64,000 nt of DNA, from the IMG/VR virus record IMGVR_UViG_3300024239_000011, positions 16,303 to 80,302 of that record; one strand, 5' to 3'. Source of the stretch: a virus. Position numbers and translations under genes: made by a program. Below are positions 1-7,436 of the stretch, piece by piece. Each line of letters starts with the position of its first letter. Positions within the stretch are counted from its first letter, which is position 1. The notes beneath the pieces were generated by a model. That model saw only the letters and a program-made list of their open reading frames with translations, was not told where the DNA came from and ran no database searches.

Positions 1-578
1 ACGCTTCCTGCGGTTTCCACCCCAAACATGGAGAAATCGTAGGTCTTGGTGAAGTGATATACCAACATACGATGGTCAAAGCTTAAAGCCTGATCCACCC
101 CGTATTTGGTCTTAAAATGGATCAGTTTTTCGCTTTGACGTTTGATGAAACGTGTAGGAGTCACAAATTCAGCAATACCCGTGTGCGGATCGAATTGACA
201 GACATCCTGCCCCTGCCAGTCGGCAATGCGTACCCATCCCGTTGGGGACAAGAATTCGGTATCAGGATCAACACAGCCAATATCTGAGCCAACCGCCTTA
301 GGAATCACGAAGCCATAGGCATCGAGAACCGTTCCGATGGGGATACCGGCACCCTTGTGGAAATCTGGCGTGAGGACGATACGATCCAAGCGCGCTTCCG
401 ACCCCAAGAAACCATGCTCGCGCAGGCTCTTGATGGTGTCCACGACGGCACTGAAACGCACGATCTCATCGACGGATTGCCCGTCAATGAAGACATCCTC
501 GTTCGCGTATAGGGTTATATCCACACCCGCAGGGGTAGGGATATGGACCCGGTTAGGGTCCAAACGTTGAAGAGACAT
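1..578 (-). CDS. rtcB: RtcB RNA ligase, N-terminal part, interrupted by an intein (runs off window)
   Basis: RtcB joins RNA 2',3'-cyclic phosphate (or 3'-phosphate) ends to 5'-OH ends using GTP and Mn2+. The first ~107 residues from the ATG at 578 match RtcB, including TPDFHKGAGIPIGTV and KAVGSDIG. Where RtcB normally continues with the metal-binding Cys of DIGCGM, the frame instead runs into CVDPDTEFLSPTGW and then SFDHRML. These look like intein splicing blocks A (Cys1, DTxF) and B (SxxH). The insertion is therefore directly before the active-site Cys. The rest of the intein and the C-terminal RtcB part lie outside the window. RtcB of Pyrococcus horikoshii also carries an intein. An AGG Shine-Dalgarno lies 9 nt before the ATG. 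The frame has no stop codon through position 1. Confidence 0.9.
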   Translation of the reverse strand, partial: MSLQRLDPNRVHIPTPAGVDITLYANEDVFIDGQSVDEIVRFSAVVDTIKSLREHGFLGSEARLDRIVLTPDFHKGAGIPIGTVLDAYGFVIPKAVGSDIGCVDPDTEFLSPTGWVRIADWQGQDVCQFDPHTGIAEFVTPTRFIKRQSEKLIHFKTKYGVDQALSFDHRMLVYHFTKTYDFSMFGVETAGS

Positions 579-636
579 TTTCCAACCTCGTTAGTGCGTG
601 TTCAGCAGCCGCAGTAATACGAAGTTGGATGGTCAT

Positions 637-665
637 TATTTAGCACTCGTGGTTTCGATGGTCAA
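637..665 (-). promoter_or_regulatory. sigma70-type promoter for rtcB, -10 also fits late motif
   Basis: TTGACC at 665-660, 17 nt spacer, TAAATA at 642-637 on the minus strand. The -10 box equals the late-promoter core seen elsewhere in the window, so rtcB may be read both early and late. Confidence 0.5.
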
Positions 666-702
666 CAAAAAAGAAAGCCACCGGCAAAACCGGTGGCTTT
701 CT
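661..702 (-). terminator. intrinsic terminator
   Basis: A 12-bp stem (GAAAGCCACCGG / CCGGTGGCTTTC) with a 5-nt loop is followed on the minus strand by TTTTTT. It ends leftward transcripts from 1380 before the rtcB promoter. Confidence 0.8.
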
Positions 703-785
703 CTTGATCTAGCCAATATGGGTATCAATCCATATCGCGTCAGGAATCCGTGGGCGTCCGATCCGACCTATGGTTTGTTGTGCCC

Positions 786-805
786 TTTGAGGTAATTACC
801 TCAAA
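786..805. promoter_or_regulatory. perfect 20-bp palindrome, possible operator
   Basis: TTTGAGGTAATTACCTCAAA is a perfect palindrome with no loop, as expected of a dimeric repressor site and not of a terminator. It lies in the intergenic stretch 703-855, where nothing else is seen. Confidence 0.45.
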
Positions 806-855
806 CCATCAAAATTACCGTAAGGTATTAATGCGCAAATGTCAAGCTCGGGTGG

Positions 856-1380
856 TCAAACCGCATCCGCCAGTTGGTTTTCGACCTCTTGCCGCAGGCT
901 GACCTTGCGCGTCTTCCCCTTGAAGACCTTCTTCTTCTTTTTGGTCTTGGGGTAGGCGGTGATCAAGGCGCGGCGGGACATGTTGTAGATGCAATAGAAC
1001 TGCTTGCCCATGAAAGCGACATCGCATTCCACGATGGTGTCTTGGCGGCGCTTGACCACATGCACCGCCTTGTCACTGTTTTGGATCATCTGGGCAAGGA
1101 CGCCCAGTTCGTTTGGACCGACAACTACATCCAGGCGTTCTTCAAGCCGTTCCGCCACATGGGGCACGGTCAGGCGCGGTGGCGGGGTCAGATCATTCAG
1201 ATGAGCATTTACCACCGCCGCCAGATGCGGTTTCTCGGTGATTCGTTGATCCGGGGAAACCGCAGGGGCATTGATCACCGCCTTGCGTTCGTTCGCAACC
1301 GCATCGGCATAGATTTCTTCGAACTGTTCGGGCGAAAGCTTGTTCCGCGCGATGTCCATGAAGCGTTGGGCGATACTCAT
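856..1380 (-). CDS. hypothetical protein, 174 aa
   Basis: No family recognised. The start MSIAQRFMDIARNKL at 1380 is preferred over one 12 codons upstream because AGGAGAG lies just before it. An N-terminal helical part (to ~residue 80) is followed by a compact middle and a strongly basic tail (KTKKKKKVFKGKTRK) that suggests nucleic-acid binding. It is transcribed leftward from its own TTGACT/TATAAC promoter and ends before the hairpin at 661-702. Confidence 0.7.
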   Translation of the reverse strand: MSIAQRFMDIARNKLSPEQFEEIYADAVANERKAVINAPAVSPDQRITEKPHLAAVVNAHLNDLTPPPRLTVPHVAERLEERLDVVVGPNELGVLAQMIQNSDKAVHVVKRRQDTIVECDVAFMGKQFYCIYNMSRRALITAYPKTKKKKKVFKGKTRKVSLRQEVENQLADAV

Positions 1381-1405
1381 GTGCCTCTCCTGGGTATTAC
1401 CCAAT

Positions 1406-1433
1406 GTTATAGGCACAATACCCCGGTAGTCAA
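1406..1433 (-). promoter_or_regulatory. sigma70-type promoter
   Basis: TTGACT (1433-1428), 16 nt, TATAAC (1411-1406), upstream of the 856-1380 gene. Confidence 0.6.
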
Positions 1434-1531
1434 CTTCAGGTCAGACGTACACTTAGTAGGCGCATGTACAGTGGTTCGCTTGGCAAAACGTAAAACCTGA
1501 CACCATCAAGGCGCTCCACACCGTCGCCCGA

Positions 1532-1768
1532 GTGATATCAGGTTTGTATAAGCAAATTCTCAATAAGGGTGATCAGGACGAGATCATCCAGAAGGCGAAA
1601 GCGTTGTCCGACCGCCTGGATTACATCGACCATCCAGTTGCCAAGAAGATTCGTGACAACATCATGTTCGACCTCACCCATCCAAACATGTGGAAGTTCA
1701 CTGATCCATACCACGTTGAATGGATCAAGGAATGGGTTGCCGAACAGATCGAGAAGACGAAAGCCTAG
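1532..1768 (+). CDS. hypothetical protein, 78 aa, GTG start
   Basis: No family recognised. A small charged helical protein with C-terminus EWIKEWVAEQIEKTKA. The frame is open from 1460 and the upstream codons also read like protein, but GTG 1532 is the only usual start codon, so the true start is uncertain. Its stop codon overlaps the stop of the convergent gene 1765-2202. Confidence 0.55.
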   Translation: MISGLYKQILNKGDQDEIIQKAKALSDRLDYIDHPVAKKIRDNIMFDLTHPNMWKFTDPYHVEWIKEWVAEQIEKTKA

Positions 1769-2202
1769 GCGAGGAAACGGCGCAGTTCGTAGGCGACGCG
1801 CTTGGTTGCCTCACACACAGTCATTTCGTCGTATTCCGGGTTTTTATTTGCCATGGTATCCCAGACGGGATTACCACACCCACGGAAGGCATCCACCATG
1901 GTGTTGTGTAGATTGGCTTCATCGGGCTTGCGAGCTTCATAGAAAGCCCGATGAAAAGACTGGCACTGCTCGACCATTTGCGGGGTGATCGCTTCGCGCT
2001 GCGCGTACAGCGCGGGGTCGATCTTTGCCACTTCGGCAGCCATGATGCGGGCACAATCATACCGCAAGCTGTCGGTACTACCCCACAACGGAACGTGACT
2101 GTACCGTGCATGCGCCATTGCAGTCCCCACCTGGGGTATGAAGCCATGTTCGATGTCGCGAAAGAACGCCTCCCGTCCAGCCGGGGTCGTGAAAGTACGC
2201 AT
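1765..2202 (-). CDS. hypothetical protein, 145 aa
   Basis: No family recognised. A soluble protein with a HARYSH motif near residue 31. It starts at an ATG overlapping the stop of the upstream gene (TAATG at 2204-2200), so the two are translationally coupled. Its stop overlaps the convergent gene on the other strand. Confidence 0.65.
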   Translation of the reverse strand: MRTFTTPAGREAFFRDIEHGFIPQVGTAMAHARYSHVPLWGSTDSLRYDCARIMAAEVAKIDPALYAQREAITPQMVEQCQSFHRAFYEARKPDEANLHNTMVDAFRGCGNPVWDTMANKNPEYDEMTVCEATKRVAYELRRFLA

Positions 2203-2486
2203 TATTCAGCCTCCGTAATTACCATAAACGGGACAGCACCGCCACCAGTCACAAATTCACCGTTGATGACCGCCTGATACACTTCATCGGGGGTATTACT
2301 ATCAAAGGCTTCCGAGAACCCGCAGGCGCAGTCATTTTCGATGAACAAATCTTCCAGGGTTCCAGACCATTCCGGCGCGGCAGAGCGGTCACCATTGTCC
2401 CAGGCTTCCATCTGCTCGCTGTCCAACATGAACAGGTTCACAATAGGATTGGTGGGCAGATGGAAGCCTTTCGGGAATTCTTGCAT
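2202..2486 (-). CDS. hypothetical acidic protein, 94 aa
   Basis: No family recognised. Rich in Asp/Glu, with a CACGF pair of cysteines near residue 53. A GGAGGAAAT ribosome site lies directly before the ATG. First gene of a two-gene unit with 1765-2202. Confidence 0.65.
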   Translation of the reverse strand: MQEFPKGFHLPTNPIVNLFMLDSEQMEAWDNGDRSAAPEWSGTLEDLFIENDCACGFSEAFDSNTPDEVYQAVINGEFVTGGGAVPFMVITEAE

Positions 2487-2574
2487 ATTTCCTCCACTCC
2501 CTCTCTTAGTAGAGGGTCATGCAGTATTCCAGTTTAACTATGTCGGTTGCCAATTCCGACGACGTGTGCGAATA

Positions 2575-2961
2575 TTAGCGGGATGGAAAATACTGTTCAG
2601 CGCGTTGCCGAACATTATGTTTCGCAGCAAAGTCAAGGAATTGGGCGCGAAAAGCGTCACTCATATTTGCATAACTTTGAGGGTCATACAGACGAATCTT
2701 CCACGTGATTGTACTCCAATCACGGTACCCCTGATTAACGTCGCCTGCATCATCATGGGGATCGCTTTCAGCGATCATCAGGTACGGGGTCAATTCATCA
2801 GCCGTATCTTTCCGAGCCAGAAAGATGTAGTCGCCCTTATTGATATTCGGGGGGGTCGGCGCACAAAACATTCCACGTTCTTGATGGAAGGTCATTTGCC
2901 CACGATAGGCAGCGACATAAAAGCGCAGACCGGCGTTGGTGCAATCAAAAATCATGGACAT
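2575..2961 (-). CDS. hypothetical protein, 128 aa
   Basis: No family recognised. A soluble alpha/beta-looking protein with a GDYIFLARK segment. Start codons at 2961 and 2955 (MSM) are both possible. It has a clear TTGACT/TATCAT promoter on the minus strand just upstream. Confidence 0.65.
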   Translation of the reverse strand: MSMIFDCTNAGLRFYVAAYRGQMTFHQERGMFCAPTPPNINKGDYIFLARKDTADELTPYLMIAESDPHDDAGDVNQGYRDWSTITWKIRLYDPQSYANMSDAFRAQFLDFAAKHNVRQRAEQYFPSR

Positions 2962-2987
2962 GATGACACCTTAGTTGTTCTATACCT

Positions 2988-3016
2988 ATGATAGCAAATT
3001 GCTTATGTTTAGTCAA
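2988..3016 (-). promoter_or_regulatory. sigma70-type promoter
   Basis: TTGACT (3016-3011), 17 nt, TATCAT (2993-2988), 27 nt before the start of the 2575-2961 gene. Confidence 0.65.
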
Positions 3017-3020
3017 GCCA

Positions 3021-3026
3021 TAAATA
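3021..3026 (+). promoter_or_regulatory. late promoter core TAAATA
   Basis: TAAATA 34 nt before the capsid-targeting ATG at 3060 of the decayed gene. Confidence 0.4.
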
Positions 3027-3059
3027 TTACAATCATTCCATGGAAAACCGTCAAGAAAC

Positions 3060-3412
3060 ATGAAGATCAATGAACTACTCGAAGATACTGCCGCCCAAAC
3101 GTCGCTAATAATTGACCAGATTATTGAGTGAGTTAAACAAGGTGTAACCAATGTTCATGTGCGCGTTATGCTATCGTTGACAGCCCCGGTTTTGTCGATT
3201 GGGCGAAACAGAAAGGCTTTGACGGCGCCATCCATATGGACGTGTTTGATGTGGGGCAGCGATTAGCACCGGAATTGTTAGGGAAGGGTGAGGTGCGCGG
3301 TTTGAGTGACAACAATCATGTCACTTGCCGCCCGTTCTACTGGTGGCAGATCAAGTCGGTGTTCAACAAGGGGACGTGGAGCAAGGAAGGCGACATAACA
3401 GAGTCGCGCTAA
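3060..3412 (+). pseudogene. decayed capsid-targeted ADP-ribosyltransferase
   Basis: The reading starts MKINELLEDTAAQ, a capsid-targeting peptide, and meets a TGA after 23 codons (3129-3131). The same frame stays readable (VKQGVTNVHVRV) to ~3167. One frame further on, AIVDSPGFVDWAKQKGFDG and WWQIKSVFNKGTWSKEG run to a stop at 3412. The C-terminal QIKSVFNKGTW resembles QVKSALSNTGTYN at the end of the intact GNAT-ART protein at 24503-25489. The gene thus carries a stop, a frameshift and probably a loss of its middle. The call as an ART remnant rests on that C-terminal match. Confidence 0.6.
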
Positions 3413-3417
3413 AATGC

Positions 3418-3461
3418 AAAAGCCGCACGGGAAGTGGCTGGGAAACCATCCGTGCGGCTTT
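3418..3461. terminator. hairpin, likely terminator
   Basis: AAAGCCGCACGG pairs with CCGTGCGGCTTT across a 19-nt loop. It lies between the decayed ART and a tRNA-like gene on the other strand. Confidence 0.55.
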
Positions 3462-3530
3462 ACTGCAACCCCGCCCGTGGGCGGTGAAGGAGAACGGCGG
3501 TAAGGCGAACCGTCATGAAACCCCTTCCGG

Positions 3531-3602
3531 GGCAGAGACAGGATTTGAACCTGTGACCCTTCGCGTGATAGGCGAATGCTCAACCAACTGAGCTACTACT
3601 GA
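3531..3602 (-). tRNA. tRNA-like gene, anticodon AUC (Asp), broken acceptor stem
   Basis: D stem GCTC/GAGC, anticodon stem TTCGC/GCGAA with loop CTATCAC, and T arm ACAGG-TTCAAAT-CCTGT are all intact. The loop gives anticodon AUC, where Asp tRNAs normally have GUC. The acceptor strands TCAGTAG and CTCTGCC pair at only about three positions, so the 5' strand appears replaced. CCA is not encoded. It may be a decayed tRNA, or one whose 5' end needs processing. Confidence 0.5.
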
Positions 3603-3684
3603 AATGACAATCAGTTCCGCCGTTCTCTGAGGACACTTATAGCCCAGGTCGAGAGATGTGTCAATAAGAAAAATCAACAACGAC

Positions 3685-3690
3685 TAAATA
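3685..3690 (+). promoter_or_regulatory. late promoter core TAAATA, leaderless spacing
   Basis: The last A of TAAATA is 6 nt before ATG 3696. With T4-like late spacing, transcription would start at or next to the AUG. Confidence 0.5.
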
Positions 3691-3695
3691 TGGCT

Positions 3696-4235
3696 ATGCG
3701 CCTTAATGACCTATACGAATCCGCTTATAGCTATCAAACGACCTATTGGTTTAATCCCCGAACCAATGAGGTCATTTCTGCTGATAATCACGGCACCGTG
3801 GTTATGACTGATCCATCAAATTTTGAAATTGATTCCGCCATCGTTGATCAGATGTGGAATTGTTTTGATCAAGACGATGGTTCATCGAACGATGACGCAA
3901 AATTACCATCCGAACTTGTCGTCGGTTGGCCGCCTTATGGTCGGTGGAATGAGGATGATGCGTGGGAACAATTGGCGATGAATCGGGGCTGGGTTCGTGT
4001 TGGTGAAGGGGGATCGTCGTATGCATCATATTTTAGCGCCAGTACATGCGACGCAATTTGGACAGCAGTGCGCTATGTAACCAACAATGGCAATCCCGGT
4101 ATTGGCGTGGAAATCGAAATCAGTCGATCATCCGGGGCAATGTATGGGAAATTAAGTCTCGATTCCCTTGATAAATTTATCAAGGGTGGCGCCCGGCGAG
4201 CAGAAGAGTTTCTGCGACGGAATCTAAGCAACTAA
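3696..4235 (+). CDS. capsid-targeted internal protein, unknown function, 179 aa
   Basis: It starts MRLNDLYESA, which fits the capsid-targeting pattern with a prohead-protease site after LYE. An ATG two codons earlier (3690) overlaps the TAAATA core and is less likely. The rest is an acidic soluble domain with many Asp/Asn/Trp residues and no recognised motif. It sits 1 nt before the cyclic-nucleotide-binding gene, so the two are probably co-transcribed. Confidence 0.65.
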   Translation: MRLNDLYESAYSYQTTYWFNPRTNEVISADNHGTVVMTDPSNFEIDSAIVDQMWNCFDQDDGSSNDDAKLPSELVVGWPPYGRWNEDDAWEQLAMNRGWVRVGEGGSSYASYFSASTCDAIWTAVRYVTNNGNPGIGVEIEISRSSGAMYGKLSLDSLDKFIKGGARRAEEFLRRNLSN

Positions 4236-4236
4236 C

Positions 4237-4692
4237 ATGGACAAGCTCGCCCAACTTGAACATCTGATCGGAAATAAAGCATCCCTTGATCCTGTATTCT
4301 GGGAAGGCATGCTCCGGTTGTTGGAGATTAAGGAAAATTGCGTATTTCCCATGCAGACCGTCTCCAAGGGAGAAATTATTTTTGACGAAGGGGATACTGG
4401 TGACGTTGCTTATGCTATTCAGCAGGGCGAAGTTCATATCATGAAACGTCATGGAGATCATGAAACAACACTAAGTGTGTTACGTGACAATGATTTCTTC
4501 GGGGAAATGGCATTGATTGATGGCAAACCCAGAAGTGCATCTGCGGTGGCTACGACAGATTCCGTATTAATTGTGGTTTCACGAGAACAATTTATTCATC
4601 GCCTTGAGCAATATGATCCCATGCTCAAATGCATAATGAAGCGGTTAGTCGAGGTTATTCGGCGTCTTGATGACGCATTGTGTGCCAATTAG
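4237..4692 (+). CDS. stand-alone cyclic-nucleotide-binding domain protein, 151 aa
   Basis: The protein is one CAP_ED-type cyclic-nucleotide-binding domain. Residues ~45-75 form the first beta strands (GEIIFDEGDTGDVAYAIQQG). FGEMALIDGKPRSASA is a full phosphate-binding cassette in which the Glu and Arg normally contact the ribose and cyclic phosphate. A helical tail follows. No DNA-binding, kinase, channel or nuclease domain is attached. It could be a sensor subunit, or a sponge for a cyclic-nucleotide signal such as those of CBASS or Pycsar defence (inference). It is the second gene of a unit with a capsid-targeted protein. Confidence 0.85.
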   Translation: MDKLAQLEHLIGNKASLDPVFWEGMLRLLEIKENCVFPMQTVSKGEIIFDEGDTGDVAYAIQQGEVHIMKRHGDHETTLSVLRDNDFFGEMALIDGKPRSASAVATTDSVLIVVSREQFIHRLEQYDPMLKCIMKRLVEVIRRLDDALCAN

Positions 4693-4910
4693 TTCAGATA
4701 ATGTGGCACCACGGTAAAGGAATCTCTTGCCGTATAGAAATCCTCGAAACGGTCGATTTCGATTTCTCGATCACCATGGGTTAAAATCGTTACAAATCCG
4801 GTATCACCCAGACGAATTTTTCCCAAAACAATCCCAGAATAAACTTCCTTAACCACCCACGAGGTGATTGGATTTGCGCGAAAATCCTCGGCAATCGCAT
4901 GGATATCCAT
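4689..4910 (-). CDS. hypothetical protein, 73 aa
   Basis: No family recognised. A small beta-rich protein (VVKEVYSGIVLGKIRLGDTGFV). Its stop overlaps the stop of the convergent cyclic-nucleotide-binding gene. Confidence 0.6.
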   Translation of the reverse strand: MDIHAIAEDFRANPITSWVVKEVYSGIVLGKIRLGDTGFVTILTHGDREIEIDRFEDFYTARDSFTVVPHYLN

Positions 4911-5058
4911 GATAATCTCCGTATCAAATCTATACTGAATGTAAAGGTTATTACATCTGAAGTCAAGGGATTCAGGCTGGTTTTCGTGTTTTCTTTAATG
5001 TTAAATATTCATCTTCCCAAATATAAACAAGATTGTACATTTTCAATATTTTGTAATT

Positions 5059-5226
5059 TTACCATTGTAGATGCAAATATCCCCAAAAGTTTGCTTTGAA
5101 CGTGTGTTTGTCTTGCCCGGTGGGAAAATACGTGGATTGCCATGCCAGTAATACCAAGGAATTCATATTAGTTTTTGGATCATAACCATCAACTTTATAA
5201 TAATTACCATTAGCCTGCCTTGTGGT
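5059..5226 (-). other. in-frame open extension after the gp4-like stop
   Basis: Directly after the TAA of the gp4-like gene the same frame stays open for 55 codons with protein-like content (YYKVDGYDPKT, WQSTYFPTGQDKHTFK) to a TAA at 5061-5059. It is either a remnant of another gene or a readthrough tail. The rest of the gap, 4911-5058, is AT-rich and shows nothing. Confidence 0.35.
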
Positions 5227-5724
5227 TTATTTCTTGCGACGCTGGCGCGGTTTCGTTGGAATAGTTCCTTGATGGCATATTTGGGTTTCATCCATTACCC
5301 TGAACGTCATGTTATTTTTTGCGGCAAATGCCATCGCAGCTTGCCATTTGGCATGATTTACAAGGATTGCTGCTTTATCACGCTTGCTGCGAGTTTCGTA
5401 AATAGATTTAGCGAAACCAGTTTCTTTAAGTGGTTTGATTTCAATAATTTCAGCATGTTGTTTACCATCTTTATCAACATATACAATCACATAATCAGGT
5501 ATGTAAATTGTATGACGCCCGGTGAGTGGATTTTGATAAGGAATTTGAAGGGATTCGCTTGACCAATATAATATCGAGGGATGTTTGTCGAACAACATAC
5601 AGGCGTGTAATTCAAGACCTGACCGATAATATATCGGATATGTCCCGATATATTTCTCCGGGTTTCGTGGGGTAAATTCGCCCTGGCGGTATTTGTCAGG
5701 ATTATTTGGTATGTGTTTCGCCAT
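5227..5724 (-). CDS. T4 gp4/50-like head-completion nuclease, 165 aa
   Basis: It aligns with T4 gp4 along its length: an N-terminal NPEKYIGTYPIYYRSGLE region, KHPSILYWSSESLQIPY, IPDYVIVY, and EIIEIKPLKET. The D/E-x-K spacing (PDY...EIIEIK) is that of a restriction-like nuclease fold. In T4 this protein acts late in head assembly, on packaged heads before tail joining. A basic tail (RQRRKK) is followed by a stop and an open in-frame extension. It is divergent from a capsid-targeted gene, with back-to-back late promoters in a palindrome at 5737-5756. Confidence 0.8.
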   Translation of the reverse strand: MAKHIPNNPDKYRQGEFTPRNPEKYIGTYPIYYRSGLELHACMLFDKHPSILYWSSESLQIPYQNPLTGRHTIYIPDYVIVYVDKDGKQHAEIIEIKPLKETGFAKSIYETRSKRDKAAILVNHAKWQAAMAFAAKNNMTFRVMDETQICHQGTIPTKPRQRRKK

Positions 5725-5736
5725 ATAGCCCTCGCC

Positions 5737-5756
5737 TAAATAGTTTCAACTATTTA
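5737..5756. promoter_or_regulatory. palindromic pair of divergent late promoters
   Basis: TAAATAGTTTCAACTATTTA carries a TAAATA core on each strand. The plus core (5737-5742) faces the gene at 5770 and the minus core (5756-5751) faces the gp4-like gene at 5724. Confidence 0.6.
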
Positions 5757-5769
5757 TGGGTAAAGGCTC

Positions 5770-6513
5770 ATGCGGTTACATCAGATTATCAATGAAGCTC
5801 GACAGGCACCACTTGTTCACCGTAAGGCGCTTGAACAAGATATTTCGGACAAAGAAATTCTACTCAATCATCCGGCAGTGGTGATTGTCGATAAGGTTCA
5901 GAAGCAACCTGAAAACGGTCTTGGAACGGTTTACCGAGAGAGCATTAATGAAGTCACTGGGCAGCTTCGAATCAGCAACTCGATGATTCGGAATGCCATT
6001 GGGTTAAAGGCACAGTGCATCGTGGCAATGGACCCGAAGGACTTCCTCGGATTGACCACCTCGGATCGCGAGGAATACGACCGGATCATTCAGAACGCCA
6101 AGCCGCTTCACCAATATAATCAATGGGCCAAGATTGATGACAACCCCGAATACGGCGAGTTCCTATCCAACCTACGGGGTGAAAAGCAGAGCGCCATGCG
6201 AGTGTGTCCGTTCCTACGTATTATCCTCAGTTTTGAAGGCGGGCGGTATACCGGGTATGTGAAGAGCCATGAGGGGCGCCATCGCGCCGCCGCCGTGATG
6301 AAGAAGGGCGGGAAGATGATCGCTGCCATTGAGTTAGTCCCGGACGAAACCGTAGATAACCAATTTCCCGGTGTGTACGATCCTACGTACCACCTGACAT
6401 CCCAACACATCCCGGCGATTTTGTATGGTCAGTACAATGGATCGAAATTGGCGGTGACCAAAGAATGGACCGTCCTCAAGGATGACATGTTGGCAAAGTA
6501 TCGCCAGGAATAG
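5770..6513 (+). CDS. capsid-targeted internal protein with HEGRHRAAAV motif, 247 aa
   Basis: It starts MRLHQIINEARQ, a textbook capsid-targeting peptide with an INE/A cleavage site. Around residues 160-185, GRYTGYVKSHEGRHRAAAVMKKGG is a His/Glu/Arg motif often seen in large-phage and plasmid polyvalent proteins. Its activity is unknown to me; a ParB-like nucleotide-binding role is possible. The last 38 bp overlap the convergent gene 6476-7012. Confidence 0.7.
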   Translation: MRLHQIINEARQAPLVHRKALEQDISDKEILLNHPAVVIVDKVQKQPENGLGTVYRESINEVTGQLRISNSMIRNAIGLKAQCIVAMDPKDFLGLTTSDREEYDRIIQNAKPLHQYNQWAKIDDNPEYGEFLSNLRGEKQSAMRVCPFLRIILSFEGGRYTGYVKSHEGRHRAAAVMKKGGKMIAAIELVPDETVDNQFPGVYDPTYHLTSQHIPAILYGQYNGSKLAVTKEWTVLKDDMLAKYRQE

Positions 6514-7012
6514 CACGTTGTTCCGCGTAATACGCCGCCTGTTTTCGCGCGAATTCTCGCATCTTCGCGATGAAGTTTGGGCTGTGGTATTCCATGATGG
6601 GTGGCTGGAACTTTCGTAGCTCGTACCCGTACCGTCTCATAGTCGGGCTGAAAGTTTTTTTGAACCCACCCATGTAGTTTTCGTCATATGCGGTAAGGAC
6701 TAGCACATCTGGTTTATGCTCTCGGATGAACATGACCATTGCTCGGCGCACCCGCGCATAAACTTCCTTGTGCAATCCCTCGTGCGTTCGCTTGGTCCAG
6801 TTAAGCTTACCGCGCCGAAGGGGAGCAAAAAATAACTCGTAGATTACCCATTCATCACAGATGAACTCGCAAATGAATTTCACATGATAGGTGTATTTGG
6901 GGGTAGTGAATTCATAGGTGGGCGGATCGTTAGCCACCTTTGTTGGACGGCTTACGCAATTATTGCCCCGTAGAACGCCCATTTTATTGCCCATGAAATC
7001 TGAAAATGGCAT
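6476..7012 (-). CDS. hypothetical protein, 178 aa
   Basis: No family recognised. A mixed alpha/beta protein with a basic helical middle (VYARVRRAMVMFIREHKPDVLVLTAYDE) followed by FSPTMRRYGYELRKF. The pattern '...MxRYGYEL' is seen in other phage proteins that modify or sense the host, but I cannot name a function. Its 3' end overlaps the 5770-6513 gene. Confidence 0.6.
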   Translation of the reverse strand: MPFSDFMGNKMGVLRGNNCVSRPTKVANDPPTYEFTTPKYTYHVKFICEFICDEWVIYELFFAPLRRGKLNWTKRTHEGLHKEVYARVRRAMVMFIREHKPDVLVLTAYDENYMGGFKKTFSPTMRRYGYELRKFQPPIMEYHSPNFIAKMREFARKQAAYYAEQRAIPGDTLPTCHP

Positions 7013-7038
7013 GATAACAAATCATGTGGGAGGATACA

Positions 7039-7434
7039 ATGACAGATATCAATGTTGCTGAACTTTGGGACATTTCAAACGCTGCGAATAAGGCTAAGGA
7101 TGATGAAATCGCGGCAGCACGGGCGCGAGATCAAGAAGAACTGGGGGCTGAAGCACGCAAACGTGCGGACAACGTGTTGGCAAAACTTCAGGAAACGCTC
7201 AAGAGTGTCGCCACAAGTGGCAGTTATTCCCATGAAGTGTATAGTTATTCGCGCGGTAAGAATTATCCCAACCCAGCGCCTCGGTATGCCCCAATGGCAT
7301 TAGCGTTGTTGGAGAGTGATCTTCGTGCGCAAGGTTTCAAGACTGATGTTGCCGTATACGAAGATACCCGTGACGGGGATTTGTATGACGAACACATATC
7401 ACTTGTGATCTGTTGGCACCCGAACGCCAAATAA
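7039..7434 (+). CDS. hypothetical protein, 131 aa
   Basis: No family recognised. ATG 7039 is preceded by GGAGGA. Residues ~10-60 form a charged coiled-coil-like helix (DEIAAARARDQEELGAEARKRADN), followed by a small beta domain (TDVAVYEDTRDGDLYDEHISLVICW). It ends at a strong terminator. Confidence 0.65.
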   Translation: MTDINVAELWDISNAANKAKDDEIAAARARDQEELGAEARKRADNVLAKLQETLKSVATSGSYSHEVYSYSRGKNYPNPAPRYAPMALALLESDLRAQGFKTDVAVYEDTRDGDLYDEHISLVICWHPNAK

Positions 7435-7436
7435 AG

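Noticed and set aside
874-1500. Long plus-strand frame opposite the 856-1380 gene
   Set aside because: No ribosome site, and it mirrors the better supported minus-strand gene, which has a promoter, Shine-Dalgarno and terminator.
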